64,000 nucleotides of DNA from Cornus controversa (Eukaryota > Streptophyta > Magnoliopsida > Cornales > Cornaceae), in contig CM048845.1 in the NCBI GenBank assembly GCA_026545225.1, forward strand, positions 101,180,033 through 101,244,032, read 5' to 3'. Positions 1 to 11,641 of this stretch are shown one piece after another. A program made the position numbers and the translations under genes. Under the pieces are notes generated by a model, which was given only the letters and a program-made list of their open reading frames with translations, did no database searches and had not been told where the DNA came from. Numbering within the stretch: position 1 is the first letter of the stretch; the number at the start of each line of letters is the position of its first letter.

Positions 1-777
1 TGATGGCTAAAGCCCCCTTGGGGGCAATAATGGCTGTGTATGTGTTAGTTGGGTGTGTTTACCTACCCACAAAATATATATATATATATATCAATGAAAA
101 AAGAAAAAGTTATACATGCCTTGAAGGGAACTATTCATGCTCTCAACATTTTCTTGCAATGAATTTCATAACCACTTGAATGTGATGTTACCCTTTGATA
201 TGAAGAAAACTAGTGGTCACAAAGAAAGAAAATAAATAACCTACAATATCTTTCCCTCTCTATCCATCCATATACCTATGTCAACCTCTTCTGGGTAAAC
301 CTTTTGTCCAAGCAAATAAAAAATAGCCACTGCAAGAAAAAGTGACCCCATGGTAAAGATGGGTCGATAGCTAATTTAAGACGAAACTAGTGCATATGGA
401 ATAGGTTTGAATAATGAGCGGTGACATACTCACCGAAAGAAACTGCTGAACTGGGGTTTGGATGCGAAATGTTCAGCTCCCAAATTTGGCAGTTTTGTTC
501 GGTTTAAAAATCATTATTCTTGGATTATTATTTTATCAGAATGATGCAATCAAATAATAATTTATGGCATTGAAACTCCAGTATCCAAAAAACAAAATAA
601 AATAAAAGCTAAGAAGTCACTGCATTATTTTTGTACACCTCTAAGCTCTAAGAACACAAAAAGCTAAAGTGTACAGCAATCCAACAAATAGACCAATATA
701 GGACACTGATAAAGGTTGCTCAAATTTTGAGAAATCCAACAAATAATAAATCAAAAACGTACACAAGCATTAGACAC
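1..777. other. Presumed intron or downstream part of the MPB2C-like gene
   Basis: This AT-rich stretch has no recognisable coding exon. It lies downstream of the last visible MPB2C-like exon on the minus strand, so it is probably intron sequence of that gene. A short (TA)n run lies near 75-91. I looked here for the C-terminal MPB2C exons and did not recognise them. A good minus-strand donor-like site (GTGAGTATG) near 423-433 follows a short open stretch whose translation does not resemble the family. Confidence 0.4.
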
Positions 778-3700
778 GTGCCTTTGCATCAGAGAGTTGT
801 AGCTGATTAGACTTGATTAAAGAATCCTTTTCTGCAGCCTTGTGTTTCAGTTCATCAAGTTTTGCATGCACAGAAGTCATCTGGTTCTTTGAAATCTCTG
901 CAGATTTCAGAAGTTCATCTTTCTCCAATAATTTCCTTTGCAGATCCTCCACTTGTTCCCTCAATGCAGTCAACTCTTCTCTGTCTTTTTCTGATGGCAA
1001 CGCCCTTGAGGAGAAAATTGAGAAGCTGTCGGCACATCCATCTTGGTTATTACCTTGGTCCTTGTCCCCATGGTCCCTCCGTTTTTTTGTCGGAATTGAT
1101 TGAGATGCATTTTTTCCTTTCGGGTCTGTTAACTGCAATATCAGCACCCATTTTAAGGTTCACAAAGACATAAACTTAGAAAACAACAGAATATAGTAAA
1201 CCTAAAAAATTGCCATGTATAAGAACCATGATGATTATTGATAATAAAGTAACCCCACAACCAAATGATCCTAACTCCTAAACAAAGAACTTGCATTACT
1301 TTGTGTATGCCAAAACCAAAGTCAACATGATTAGGCAAGTTTCAGCCATCTGATTGGTGATAATTTCAAGTACTGATTCTTATGAAGTTTCCGCCGTAAA
1401 AGGAAACACAGAAAAACTTAGAGTCTTCTCATTACCAAATACTTAAACATGGTAGATTTATCAAAAAAAAATACTTAAACATGGTAGCAATGTGAATTAT
1501 TTATATGTGATGACTCAATCTTCCACTTTCAATGTTCATTACAAAATAAAAGCATACAGAATAATATATGATAATTAAAGCCCTATATTGGTGGAGTAGA
1601 GCATAAAGTCATACAAGTGCAGCCTTTTCCGTTCCACACAATTTCATCAACCTAGCATGTCTTTAGAGAGACTGCTTCTGGGCTTTGGTCATTATTCACT
1701 TATCAAGGCCCCAAACAACTGACATTACATGATTAAGACCAGCAAAATATTCACCCACCATTAAATTCACCAAAATCCAATATCTTTCGTGTAACTCATA
1801 TAAATTGTATTTGCTTAGAATTTCATAATGTCTTGAAATCTTCATAATTGCACAAACAATGTGATGGTGAAATTATGACTATCATTTTTTTGAACATTTG
1901 ATGTGGTATGTATTGTTAGCACTTCATGCATTTCCATAGACTGTGACCAGCTTCATAGTTGAGTTAGCGTGTCCATACTCATTGTTTTTTTTGGGGGGCA
2001 AAAGTTCAAGGTCGTTCTATTTTTTTATGTATATGATAAAATAAAACCTTAATTCTAGCTGGAAGATTAATACTATGTCCAAGGAAGCCACAAGCTAAAA
2101 ACAATTGTTGTTTTATAAGAGAAGTATACAATATGTGTTGCAGAGAAAAGGCTCTACAAGCAACCAGGGGCGGAACCAAGATTTCAGTTCAGGGTGGGCA
2201 TAGTGTATTTTGGTGGAAAAAAAAAACTATTAAAATGACAAATATAAATTTTTCACGTCAAAAGGCAAACAAAAAATGAAAAAACACAACAAAATCACTA
2301 TGGTGGCTTAGTGAATCTTAATGAACTAAAAGATGCAATAACAGTTCTTGACTCTCAATTCACCTAAAAAAACAAATTTAGTCAATCTAGTTTCTTTGTT
2401 TGAGATAATGATTATTAACGAGGAAACGGAAAACCAAAATCAAGAAACAGGGGCAACATAATCTGACCATTAGTCCATCACAAACCTCATTGCCAAAAAG
2501 AAATTAAAGAATCATAAATAATAAGTTGATGTTATTGAAAGAAAATTAGAAATAGAAACCTTAGAGAGCTAAAGTATCAAAGTTTGAAAAAATTGTAAAT
2601 GTAAAGAAAGATTTACATCTAGCCATCTAGGGTTTCCATATTCTATGAAAAATGAATGTATTTTACTTGCAAAAGAAACGAATAACCAAACTTGCAGTAA
2701 GTTGGTGATAGCGAAACAAAATTACAGAAGGTTGATTTGCTCTCTCTATCTCTTCTTCGCAAACTCAAAGAGGAGGCTGGAGAGCAACCGTGAAGAGGTC
2801 GCCTTAGCGAAGTTGCGAATAGGGAGAGAATAAGCGGTTGTTATCTTTAGGATTTTTTTTTTTCAAAAAATTAGAAGGTAAAACTACGCTATGACACCAC
2901 GTTGTCACGCCTCAAATTTTGGAACCTGATTTGTGATAAAAATAATTAAATTAAAAGTCAAAACTCAATTGTCAACGCCCTTGAAACTTGGTTAAATTCT
3001 TTTTTTTTCTTCAAATAAAAGAAATTTATTTTTCTCAAGATTAAATAGCTGGGCTCTGTGCACTTAGAATTTGTTACAAAAACTATTTTCATTGAAAAGA
3101 TGACCTCAAGATACTCAATTTTGCCAATGAGTAATCAATTTTAGAGTTTAAAAAGGAATAAAAAACAAATTTAAGAAAATATATACACAAATATATGTAT
3201 GTTTGCATTACACACAAGACAGTTCTTTTTCACTCTTTCTCAACGTATATAATACACACAAGTGAAGCACAAGGCAATTAAATGTATATATATTTTTCTT
3301 TCTTCATCTCACTTTAAGTCCCATAACTCCCACTACAAATAAAATCTTTCGATAAAACAAAATTCATTGAATAGAGAATTCTAAGAGCCTCCATTTGAGT
3401 ACCACTTTCATTATGTTTTGACTTAGAAAGAAGATGTTACGAATTTTTGAATTCTAAAGAAAATTCAGTATTCATATATGCATGTGCATGAATTACATGC
3501 AAAGAAAATATGTAGTTTTACCTTTTAACATATTACAAGACCAAATGACCAATAGGTCCTCATGGGTCTTCACCATCAGTAATCTATTGGGGTAAAAGAA
3601 AAATCTGAGGGGGGGCATTTTTGAAATTTACAAAAAAAATATGCATATAATAGTTATTATTTCACGGGGAGCATGTGCCCCCTTTGGGCACACGGTGGCA

Positions 3701-6371
3701 CCACCGCTGCAAGCAACTGCAGTCAGTCAGTCATGCATCACATAGCCCCTCGTCCCACATTTTTAAGGACCTTGATTGCTTCCACTGTATCATCACTGCA
3801 TCCAATATAATCTACTAGTGTAGAAATTGCTCTTGCCACCTTAATAAGCTACGCTGTAATGAGACAAATTTCCCCTTTATCAAATGATTCTAGCTACCAT
3901 CATCTCCCTCATATTTGTTTATGAAATCAAAACTTCTTCAGTGATAAAAAAAACCACTAGAATTTTGAGATTGTTGTTTTACTTTTCACCACCATTTCTA
4001 AACCCTACCACAATTTTATCAGTAAAAAGTTAAACTCCAAATTTTAGAGCTTTCAAATGCCAAAATCAGGTAATTTTTCATTCTTTTTCACAAGTCTTCG
4101 CCATGAATCAGCCTCCTTAAATTGTTTTTAATCTATTTTGTTCACACATCTTTAAAGGAAGTGAAGTTTAGTCTTCACTTCCACATGCGGTTAATATTTT
4201 CCTTTCGGCACAATTCTCCTCAAACATACCAATAGTATTTTTTATCCACCCCAAAATGAAGATAAAGGGTTCAAGTCCCCATTGAGAGAAAGTGAGTGTG
4301 TTTGGCGTACTCATCCAAATGCAACTCCAAGATAGACCAACAGGGTAACGCAACTTGGGTATTCATTTATGTGTCTACTAGACTCAACTCAAAAAAAAAA
4401 ACAAAAACTTTAATCCTAACTACTCTCATTTGCACATATGAATGTCAAAATCACAATTAGCATTCACATTCAAGTTATTGTTTGCTTTGAAGCATAAGCG
4501 TGAATCTGGATACAGATACAAAACAACACTAGAACACGAATACAATAAGTTTTAAAACAGTAGGATACTAGGGATATGACTTGTGAGAATAAATAATATG
4601 AAATATCATTTTTTTAATTTTCAAATATGCTAAGTTTCTGATCCATTATATTTAAATCCACATGAGGGTTTTGTTCCATGGAAGCAAATTCAACACAAGT
4701 TGCCCTCAATAGTTTTTTTTTTTTTTATATATATAAAGGAAATAGCCTACCTATATCGCCCTTCTCTAGAAATTAACATGTATTTACAACTCTAATTATG
4801 TTATTTGTCAGAGTTATACAGTACACTAGAACACCATATCTCAATATTCATCGCATTTCAAACATGTGTGATGTCTACATGGAGTTAATAAGTTAGTTTC
4901 AAATTATAGACATTTATAGAAAAATATTAAATGCTCGTTTGGGAGTAACCAAGAAGTCTTAGGTGTCGTTTGATAACTCAATTCAGTAACTAATTTTAAA
5001 TAAATTTCAATTAAGTGCAATTGATAACACAATCACATACCACTCTAAAAAACAAGTGCTACTTAAAACAGGGGGAAATTTTAGTGATGGAGACTTCACT
5101 TACACTTAATTTAAGCTGTTAAAATTTTAAGAACTTAGTTCTTAGTTTTATCAAATAATATTTGATTTATATCTGATACAGGTATTTGTACAGTTCAAAA
5201 CATATTAGTGTCTATGCTACTTAGCTTATTTGTTTCTTTTTATTATTATTATTATTATTATTACTACTTCATATCATTTTTCTAACGGCTCATTGCAAGC
5301 ATACCATAATTTAATGTAAATAATGCATCTACTATGTAACTTTCTAGTATTTTCATGTGTTGAAAATTTAGTGACTATTAAATTATTATGCTTTATAGCA
5401 ATTAAGTATACTTATGTCATAAATACATCACCTTCACATGCTCACCAAGGCCAGCCAAATCAACTAACTAGGGTTGCCAAGCCGCATCGATTATAATAAA
5501 AATACTAAATAAGAAGTTCAAAAGGGAAAAGCTGCAAATAATTTCTATATTATATGGTTTAAAGCTAAAAGCATGTAATATTACTTCATCCACTTGAACG
5601 TTGCGAAAATAAAGAAAGTAGAGTAAATCAATAAAAATAAAAACTTTCAATCATGATATATAAAACACAATTCATAAAATTATTCATCAATAATAAGTTG
5701 AATCAAGCATCACACGATTGTGTTCTTCATGCAAAGTTAACCCACAAAGCCCATTTTTTTTGCACAATGGCTAAAGAATTTGAAAAACAAATCTGAAGAC
5801 AAATCAAAGCCTCATATAAAAACACTTACTTTCTTGGAGAGTGATTCTCTAGAGGGCGTCTTAGTATAGATCACTGAACCACGACGCGTAAACGATGAGT
5901 TCGCCTTCCTTTCCTACAAAATTTATTCACAAAATGAAAACTTAAATGCTAAGAAAATGAAGGAAAGGGGAAGAAAAACAAAACTCTTTTCCAATTTCAA
6001 ATTCGCATTATCTAAAACCCCAAAAGCAATGCCTCCACTCAAAGAGATGATTTCATTGAAATTGAGCATCCACTATAATAAAACAAGAACCAATATATAT
6101 AAAGATTGAGATTTTATCAACCAAGAGAGAGAGAGAGAGGGATTACAATTAGAGATTGAACAAGGGGGACAATCTCGACGAGGTCATTGAAGAGGACACG
6201 GTCGACATTTGAAGCGTTGGCAGTAGTGGCATTAGAGACAGAAGATTGAGTGGGGTGAAGAGCCGAGGACGATGATGAGTGATGATGATGATCTTCACCA
6301 GAGAGCCAAGAATTTGGGTCTCCGAAACCCGCATTGTCATGTAAATCCACAAAATGTTGGGGCTCGTACAT
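778..6371 (-). CDS. MPB2C: MPB2C-like microtubule-associated protein, 5' three exons (partial)
   Basis: Known members of this plant family bind microtubules and viral movement proteins and affect cell-to-cell transport. Three phase-0 exons are visible. Exon 1 (6371-6147, 75 codons) begins MYEPQHF and contains GFGDPNSWLSGED and VDRVLFNDLVEIVPLVQSLI. Exon 2 (5913-5830, 28 codons) contains SSFTRRGSVIYTKTPSRESL and ends at a GTAAGT donor. Exon 3 (1132 to about 778) has a basic, Q/N-rich stretch and then a coiled coil rich in Leu, Glu and Lys that ends QLQLSDAK. The motifs and their order match my memory of MPB2C. The first ATG in frame is at 6371; no upstream ATG is in frame. The donor of exon 3 is uncertain because an in-frame TAA follows at 770-772 and the nearby GT sites are weak. 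The C-terminal exons must lie beyond the left edge, or else the gene is truncated. Intron 2 is about 4.7 kb and carries a hAT insertion. Confidence 0.8.
2165..3709. mobile_element. Non-autonomous hAT element inside intron 2 of the MPB2C-like gene
   Basis: The left end reads CAGGGGCGGAACCAAG and the right end, reverse-complemented, reads CAGCGGTGGTGCC. These are imperfect hAT-type terminal inverted repeats starting CAG. Both ends are flanked by the 8-bp direct repeat CAAGCAAC (2157-2164 and 3710-3717), the target-site length expected for hAT. The 1545-bp body has no transposase-like open frame (its longest open frame is about 62 codons near 2645), so the element is non-autonomous. Confidence 0.85.
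4268..4281 (+). other. B-box-like motif, possible relic of a tRNA-derived SINE
   Basis: The text GGGTTCAAGTCCCC resembles a Pol III B box. I could not find a convincing A box or a tRNA fold upstream, so this is only a hint of a decayed SINE inside the MPB2C-like intron. Confidence 0.15.
4488..5225. repeat. Degenerate dispersed repeat with GATACAGATAC / GTGTCTATGCT ends
   Basis: The left edge carries GAAGCATAAGCGTGAATCTG followed by GATACAGATAC and ACACGAATACAA. The right edge carries GTGTCTATGCTACTTAGC. These are diverged inverted versions of the edges of the repeat at about 8040-8790 (CGTGTCC...CATGCTTCTTAG). It is probably an old copy of the same family. Exact ends and target duplications could not be found. 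Confidence 0.35.
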
Positions 6372-6700
6372 CTTTCTATTTCTTTTTTTCAAATCAATTT
6401 GAAATGTAAGAAGTGAATTAACGACGAATTGGATGATTTGATTTGCCTCCGAGAAGTGTTACTGGACTGTGGTAGAGAGAGAGAGAGGCGATGATCTGTT
6501 TGGATCTTACAGTAGAAAATCGGCAGAAAACTGTTTTTACTAAAATGCCCCTAGACATTTCTTGAACCATTATACTACCCCACGCTTTCGTACTCCAACG
6601 AATTCAAATTAAATCAACGTAGAAGTGAGGACGTTCTCGTCTTACCTGAATTACTTCTCCTTGTAAAAAAAAAAAAAAAAGAATTACTTCTCCGATATTT
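6372..6700 (-). promoter_or_regulatory. 5' flank of the MPB2C-like gene
   Basis: This is the region immediately upstream of the first ATG on the minus strand. It holds a pyrimidine-rich (CT)n tract on the minus strand (about 6474-6486), common in plant 5' leaders and core promoters. No convincing TATA box was seen at a suitable distance. The poly(A) run at 6666-6680 may be the edge of a repeat. Confidence 0.3.
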
Positions 6701-6986
6701 GTATGCTGCAATGCAATGAAATGAAATAGAATATTAGTATTATTTTTTGGATTTATTTTTTTAAAAAAAAAAATTTAGAGTGAAAATAACTATTTTGCAT
6801 CATTTCTTTAGAATGAAAAAGAATAAAATTCATTTCATTATTCAACCTATGTAATCATCATTTTATTCCTGTATTATTTTATATTTGAAATCAAACAATA
6901 GAATGAAAATGATCTCATTCTCATTTCATTCTCATTCAAATGGAATGTTCATTTTATTCTATTGTTGCTCACCAAACGCAGCATTA
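6699..6986. repeat. Possible MITE rich in ATTTCATT/AATGAAAT
   Basis: The sequence between about 6699 and 6986 folds back on itself: AATGAAATGAAATAGAAT near the left is matched by ATTCTATTG and repeated CATTTCATTCTC on the right. It ends with CACCAAACGCAGCATTA, a terminus style (reverse complement TGCTGCGTTTGGTG) common in plant MITEs. The left terminus GCTGCAATGCAATG matches only loosely and no target duplication is certain. Confidence 0.35.
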
Positions 6987-8039
6987 CAGTAAAAACAATG
7001 GTCTCATTAGTCAACAGTTTCAACATGAAAAACTTGGTCAACCAAAATACTTTTTCTCCCATAATCGTCAAGCTTGAATCCATAATTTAGATTAAATCCA
7101 ATCAGTTGGTTTATTTTTATTCATGTTGTTAAAATCTCGAGATTGTATGAATGGATCTGAATTGTATGAAGCATAGTTTAAAATAGAATTCGTAAGATTA
7201 GAATTAGGAAATATAATGTTGTACGATTCTATCAATCTTACTATCTTTTGTTTTTTTTTTCTGAATTAATTTGAACCTACATATAATGACAATAAAATTT
7301 AAGATTTTTTAAGTATAAAGTCTAACATTTTAGCTTAATTGCATTTAAAAAAGAAAAAAAACAAAAAGCGAAATCGAACTTCAAAAGTAGACAAGATTCT
7401 TCTATTTTGCTTTATTCTTATTAGTTTTTAATTTTTTCTTCTTTTTCAAAACAAAAAATAAGAATAAAGCTTATTTAGCCCTGACAAATCTATTTGCCCA
7501 TTCTAAATAAAAAAAAGAGAGAAACTTTGTTTTTTTCTTTATATTTTGTTTTTCTTTTTAACTAAAAATAGTCTTTTTAACAAACATTGTTCAAATAATT
7601 AGGCAACTACATTGTTATTTTCTCTTCCTTTTTTTTCTCTTTGTAGGTTTAATTGCTCATATCATTAGGCAACTAAATTGCTATATCCTCTCTATATTTC
7701 TTTGATCATTTTTTTCTCTTTTTTAGGCTCTGCCTTAATTGCTTCGATGAAATTTTACTTTACTCTCATGTTGACTTCCTTGCAAAGAGAAAATTAAGAA
7801 ATGAGTCCAAGTATTTGTCATATGTCTTACTCTTTCAGTATGTAAGTGATTTTTGTCAAAATGTTGATGATATTGCTATTCTCTATTTATTTAAAAATGT
7901 TTTATATAGAAGTTAGTTTAAGTTATTTTTTTACTAGATTTATAAAATCTTGTGACTCTCAATCCAATTTTACAATCATAATCCTATGTATAAACCCTCC
8001 ATAAATCTCACGTAGAATCCCAATTTAGAAAACACAAAC
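6987..8039. other. AT-rich intergenic sequence, nothing recognised
   Basis: This stretch holds T-rich and A-rich runs and no coding sequence, RNA gene or clear repeat boundary that I can support. Confidence 0.5.
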
Positions 8040-8790
8040 ACTTCGTATAGGGGTACCGTATCGGTGTCGGACACTCGGACACATGTCGGACATTTCTTAG
8101 AAGTGTCCTGAAAATTTTTTTTTAGAACATGCGGGGGACATGGTGGGATACATTTTGTAATTTTTAAAAGTGTAAAAAGACTCCTGAACTTTTTCAAAGT
8201 TACAAAAGACCACTTTCAATTATTTTTTTGAGCATTTCAGCCCCTCATCTTCTAAAAGTTGACATCTCGACCCCTTGAAATAACTATAATGACATATATA
8301 CCATTTAATATGACTATTATGCCATTTTCTCTATAAATATAGTATTTTCTAAAATAAAAATTTTTAAAAATAAAAGATAGATAAAATTCCTAAATAATAA
8401 ATTTAGAAACAAAAAATTAAAAGCCAATGGAACTTTATTTAACATAAAGCCCCATGTTGGTTTATTTGGTATTTTGTATTTAAATTTATTTGTTTGTTAT
8501 TAGAAAAATGAGTAATGTGCAAGATTCTAATAGTGGATTTGAATATAATGAACACCCTTTTTAAAAATACATTAATTGCTTGATAATAAATTGAAGTATT
8601 TGTGTAATTTATTCTTTTTTTATTGTTAGATTTACGGTATTGTGGATATTGGTTAAGTTGTTGAATATATATTAATATATTATTTCTTAGCCGTATCCTC
8701 GCCGTGTTCATGTCCTGTTTTTTTAAATTTGTCTTGTTGCCGTATCCGTGTCGTGTCATACTCGTGTCCCGTGTCCGTATCCATGCTTCT
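8040..8790. repeat. Dispersed repeat with GGTGTCGGACAC / CGTGTCCGTATCC ends
   Basis: The left edge has CGTATCGGTGTCGGACACTC and ACATGTCGGACATTTC. The right edge has GCCGTATCCGTGTCGTGTC and CGTGTCCGTATCCATGC. The two edges are imperfect inverted repeats around an AT-rich middle with no recognisable protein. Degenerate relatives occur at about 4488-5225 and possibly near 27800 and 33000-33300. It is probably a non-autonomous DNA transposon; the superfamily is not determined. Confidence 0.5.
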
Positions 8791-8892
8791 TAGATCCCAA
8801 CTTTGACAATCCTACTTTTATTTTTATTTTTATTTTTATTTTTTCAGCGTAGTGTTTTTGGATGTTGAGAAGCACACTATCAAGTTTTACCG

Positions 8893-9000
8893 ACAGGGCC
8901 GGCCCAAACCTTAAGGCCATTGAGGCAATGTTCTAAGGCCCCTCACTTGAGAAAGGCCCAATTCATTTAAATGTTTATCACTTGTATGTCTTTCTTCATT
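8893..9000. mobile_element. Single hAT-like terminus fragment
   Basis: CAGGGCCGGCCCAAACC at 8893 is a typical plant hAT terminus, followed by GGCC-rich text (AAGGCCCCTC, AAAGGCCCAATTC) like that of the complete hAT element at 47734-48527. No matching right terminus or 8-bp duplication was found, so it looks like a truncated or interrupted copy. Confidence 0.4.
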
Positions 9001-9015
9001 TAATTTTTTTGAAAA

Positions 9016-10288
9016 AAATTAGATTTCAATGACCAAAATTGAAAATTATTAAATTTTAATGACCTTAAACTCAATAAAAGGTGAATAGTGATCAAACTTA
9101 AAAAATAATTATTAATGAGTGACCATTTGATCTTAAAACTCAAAATACCCTTCCTTCTCTCCATAGATTTCTATCATTTCTTCGTTTTCTTCAAACCCAA
9201 ATATCAAAAATTTCAAAGAATTCGATAACTTGTAAAAATATATATGAACATATATACATTCTAAAGAAGATATAATAATATATGTAAATTTATTCATGTA
9301 TATTAATATCTCATTAACAAAAAAAAAACCTATTTTGGGTGCAATTAATTATTAATAAAGAATATTGAAGAATATGAATAAACTTGGTTAATAAACTTAT
9401 TGTCTTCTGTCTCATGACTAGACCCATCCATGACGGTCGATTATCAACTTTTTCTCTTAATCTTCTTATATCAGGTCTTTTCTCTTAATCTTCTTATATC
9501 AGGTCTTAAATAGTTAATTAATCTCAAATAATAACTCTTGCTGTATCTTTTGAGCCCTAAAATCCAACAAAGAAAAAAAAAACATATATGCACATGCATT
9601 AATTGTAATACGAACATATATGTCTAAATATATAAAGAGAGACTCTCTCTCTCTCTATATATATATACACTTTCTTTTCTAGAATTCTTTTATGCTTTTT
9701 GAACATTTGATATTTAAGAGTGAGATTGGAGAAAACTAAGAAGGGGTTGGGAATCTTTATGCTCTATTTGGTAGGAAGGAAGAAAATTGGATGAAAGGAA
9801 GAGGATGAGGGTTGGATGAGATATCCCTAGGGAAGGGATTATGTTCTCTCTTTTTGTTTGGTTGGATGAAGATAAGAGAATAAAATAATACCTTACTTTG
9901 TTTGTTAAGAGAAATAGAAAAGAAATAAGGAAAGTTTTGTAATTTAAAATATTTATAATAGCCTGACATTTTTTCGTTTCCGTCTTCTATCCAAATTTGG
10001 AGGGATGTAAATTTGTGAAAGAGGAAGAATGATTCATCTATCTTCTTTTTCCTTCCCTCCATGCATCATTTCTATCAAACGAAGGAAATTTGTTCCTTCC
10101 CTTTTATCTTCTCTCCACCCACCTTATTTCCTTCCTACCAAACAAAGCATAAATAAAAGGGATGATATTTTGAATATTAAAGTTAAATGATCACTCATTG
10201 ATAATTATTTTTCAAGATTGGTCACTTGAGTTTAAGATCACTGTAAAGCAAAAAAAAATTAATTTTGGTTGCCAAAATCTAATTTTTT
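9016..10288. repeat. Foldback structure with about 130-bp imperfect inverted arms
   Basis: The left arm (about 9016-9147) contains ATTAGATTTC, GACCAAAATTGAAAA, GACCTTAAACTCAA, and AATAATTATTAATGAGTGAC. The right arm (about 10166-10288), reverse-complemented, has the same words in the same order with scattered differences. The interior contains a Tourist-like MITE (9760-10149) and a 28-30-bp tandem duplication near 9468-9508. It is probably an old foldback DNA element, later invaded by the MITE. Confidence 0.55.
9760..10149. mobile_element. Tourist-like MITE, copy 1
   Basis: Its ends are TGCTCTATTTGGTAGGAAGG and, reverse-complemented, TGCTTTGTTTGGTAGGAAGG. The 390-bp element is flanked by TTA (9757-9759) and TAA (10150-10152), close to the TWA target of PIF/Harbinger-type elements. 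The whole element is purine-rich in its left half and pyrimidine-rich in its right half, so a single strand can fold on itself. A second copy lies at 40593-40971. Confidence 0.7.
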
Positions 10289-11192
10289 TTTTATTTTTTT
10301 TATTTTATAAAATAGGTTCTTCATAATAAAAAAAATGGAAAGTTAAATACAAGGAATAATGTGATATAACTTAAATTATACACAAAAATTCATTTCTATT
10401 ATTGCACCTATGTCATGTTTTTTTCTTATTCTTTGACAATTCTTCTCAATTGTTAAACAATAACTAATTCAACTGACTTCATCATAATAATCCCTGCTTT
10501 TATCCTGTACAAAGGGTGTACAAAGGGAGTCGACCTGATTCAACTGACTTGAATGTACAACTTAAATTCTAGAATTTGTTTTGTTTCTAAAAACAAAGTT
10601 ATGATTGTGTTAATCCAAATTGTGACTCAAACCTGAGAAGAAACTAAGCTGCAAAGAAAAGGAGAAGGACGCAGTTGCAATAAAAACTAATATCATGGGC
10701 CCTAGCAAAAATGGAACTCTCACCAAAATATTCTATTATAAGACGGGTTAATCTAGGAACTGAAAAAGAAGAGTTCGTCTATGTTGTTACGACTACGAGA
10801 GTGTTATCGTAAGAGTATTACTCAAAAATGGAGTTTTCATTTCTGTTGCATTTTTTTGACCAAACTTCTTAATTGTACTCAGAAGGGAACAAATATTCTT
10901 AATTTCAAAGTCTTTACTTTTGAATTTGATGTACAAAGCAATGAAAAAAAATTTAAATTTCTCTTCTCATGTTTCCAATACAATGTCTGTCTCTTATTTA
11001 TTTGTTCAAAGATATCATTTGGTAAGAAGTAAGAACAAACAACCATTGGGTGGTGCATTGGATTAACTAGTGTGAAATGTTGAATTTGCCCCATATTATG
11101 ACAAAAATAATCAAAATGTCCCATCCCCTTTGCATTTCATTTACATTTGCTTACAACCGGGTACAGTACTTGCATATATATATATAGCCATT
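10289..11192. other. Intergenic sequence, nothing recognised
   Basis: This stretch is AT-rich with short open frames on both strands that do not resemble known proteins. Two copies of ATTCAACTGACTT flank a GTACAAAGGG duplication near 10467-10550, a small local repeat. Confidence 0.45.
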
Positions 11193-11633
11193 CAGGGACG
11201 TAGTCAGGAATTTGTACAAGTGAGTACGAACGTGAAAGCTCGGACTATAATTTATTTTTTTATAAAACTAAGTGGGTACATTACTCATAATTTAGAGAAA
11301 TGTTAAACGTCACAATTTTATTTTACAAATTTTAACTCGAATCTATTTGGCAGGTGATAATATCATAGGAACTCCGTGTATGGGGAGAATCCCATCAATA
11401 ATAACTTACCATTTAATTTTATTTCCTAAAATAATGGACTATATCACCTGCCACATAAATTCGAGTTAAAATTCATGATATTTATTCGAGACGTGTAGCA
11501 TTGCTCCAGAATTTAATACTTCTTTCTAATTCTAACCTCCCAAAAATAATATTTAATATATGTAAAAAAAAAAAATTTATAGAATTAAGTAGGTACATTA
11601 GTACCCTCTAGTGCCCATGTAGCTACGCCCCTG
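11193..11633. mobile_element. hAT-type MITE
   Basis: The left terminus is CAGGGACGTAGTCAGGAA. The right terminus, reverse-complemented, is CAGGGGCGTAGCTACATGGG. Both sides carry the 8-bp direct repeat TAGCCATT (11185-11192 and 11634-11641). The 441-bp body is AT-rich and non-coding, and the inverted words TTTTAACTCGAAT and ATTCGAGTTAAAATT inside it add further foldback structure. Confidence 0.85.
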
Positions 11634-11641
11634 TAGCCATT

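Noticed and set aside
8893-10560. A complete hAT element starting at CAGGGCCGGCCC
   Set aside because: No matching right terminus or 8-bp duplication was found downstream, so only a terminus fragment is reported.
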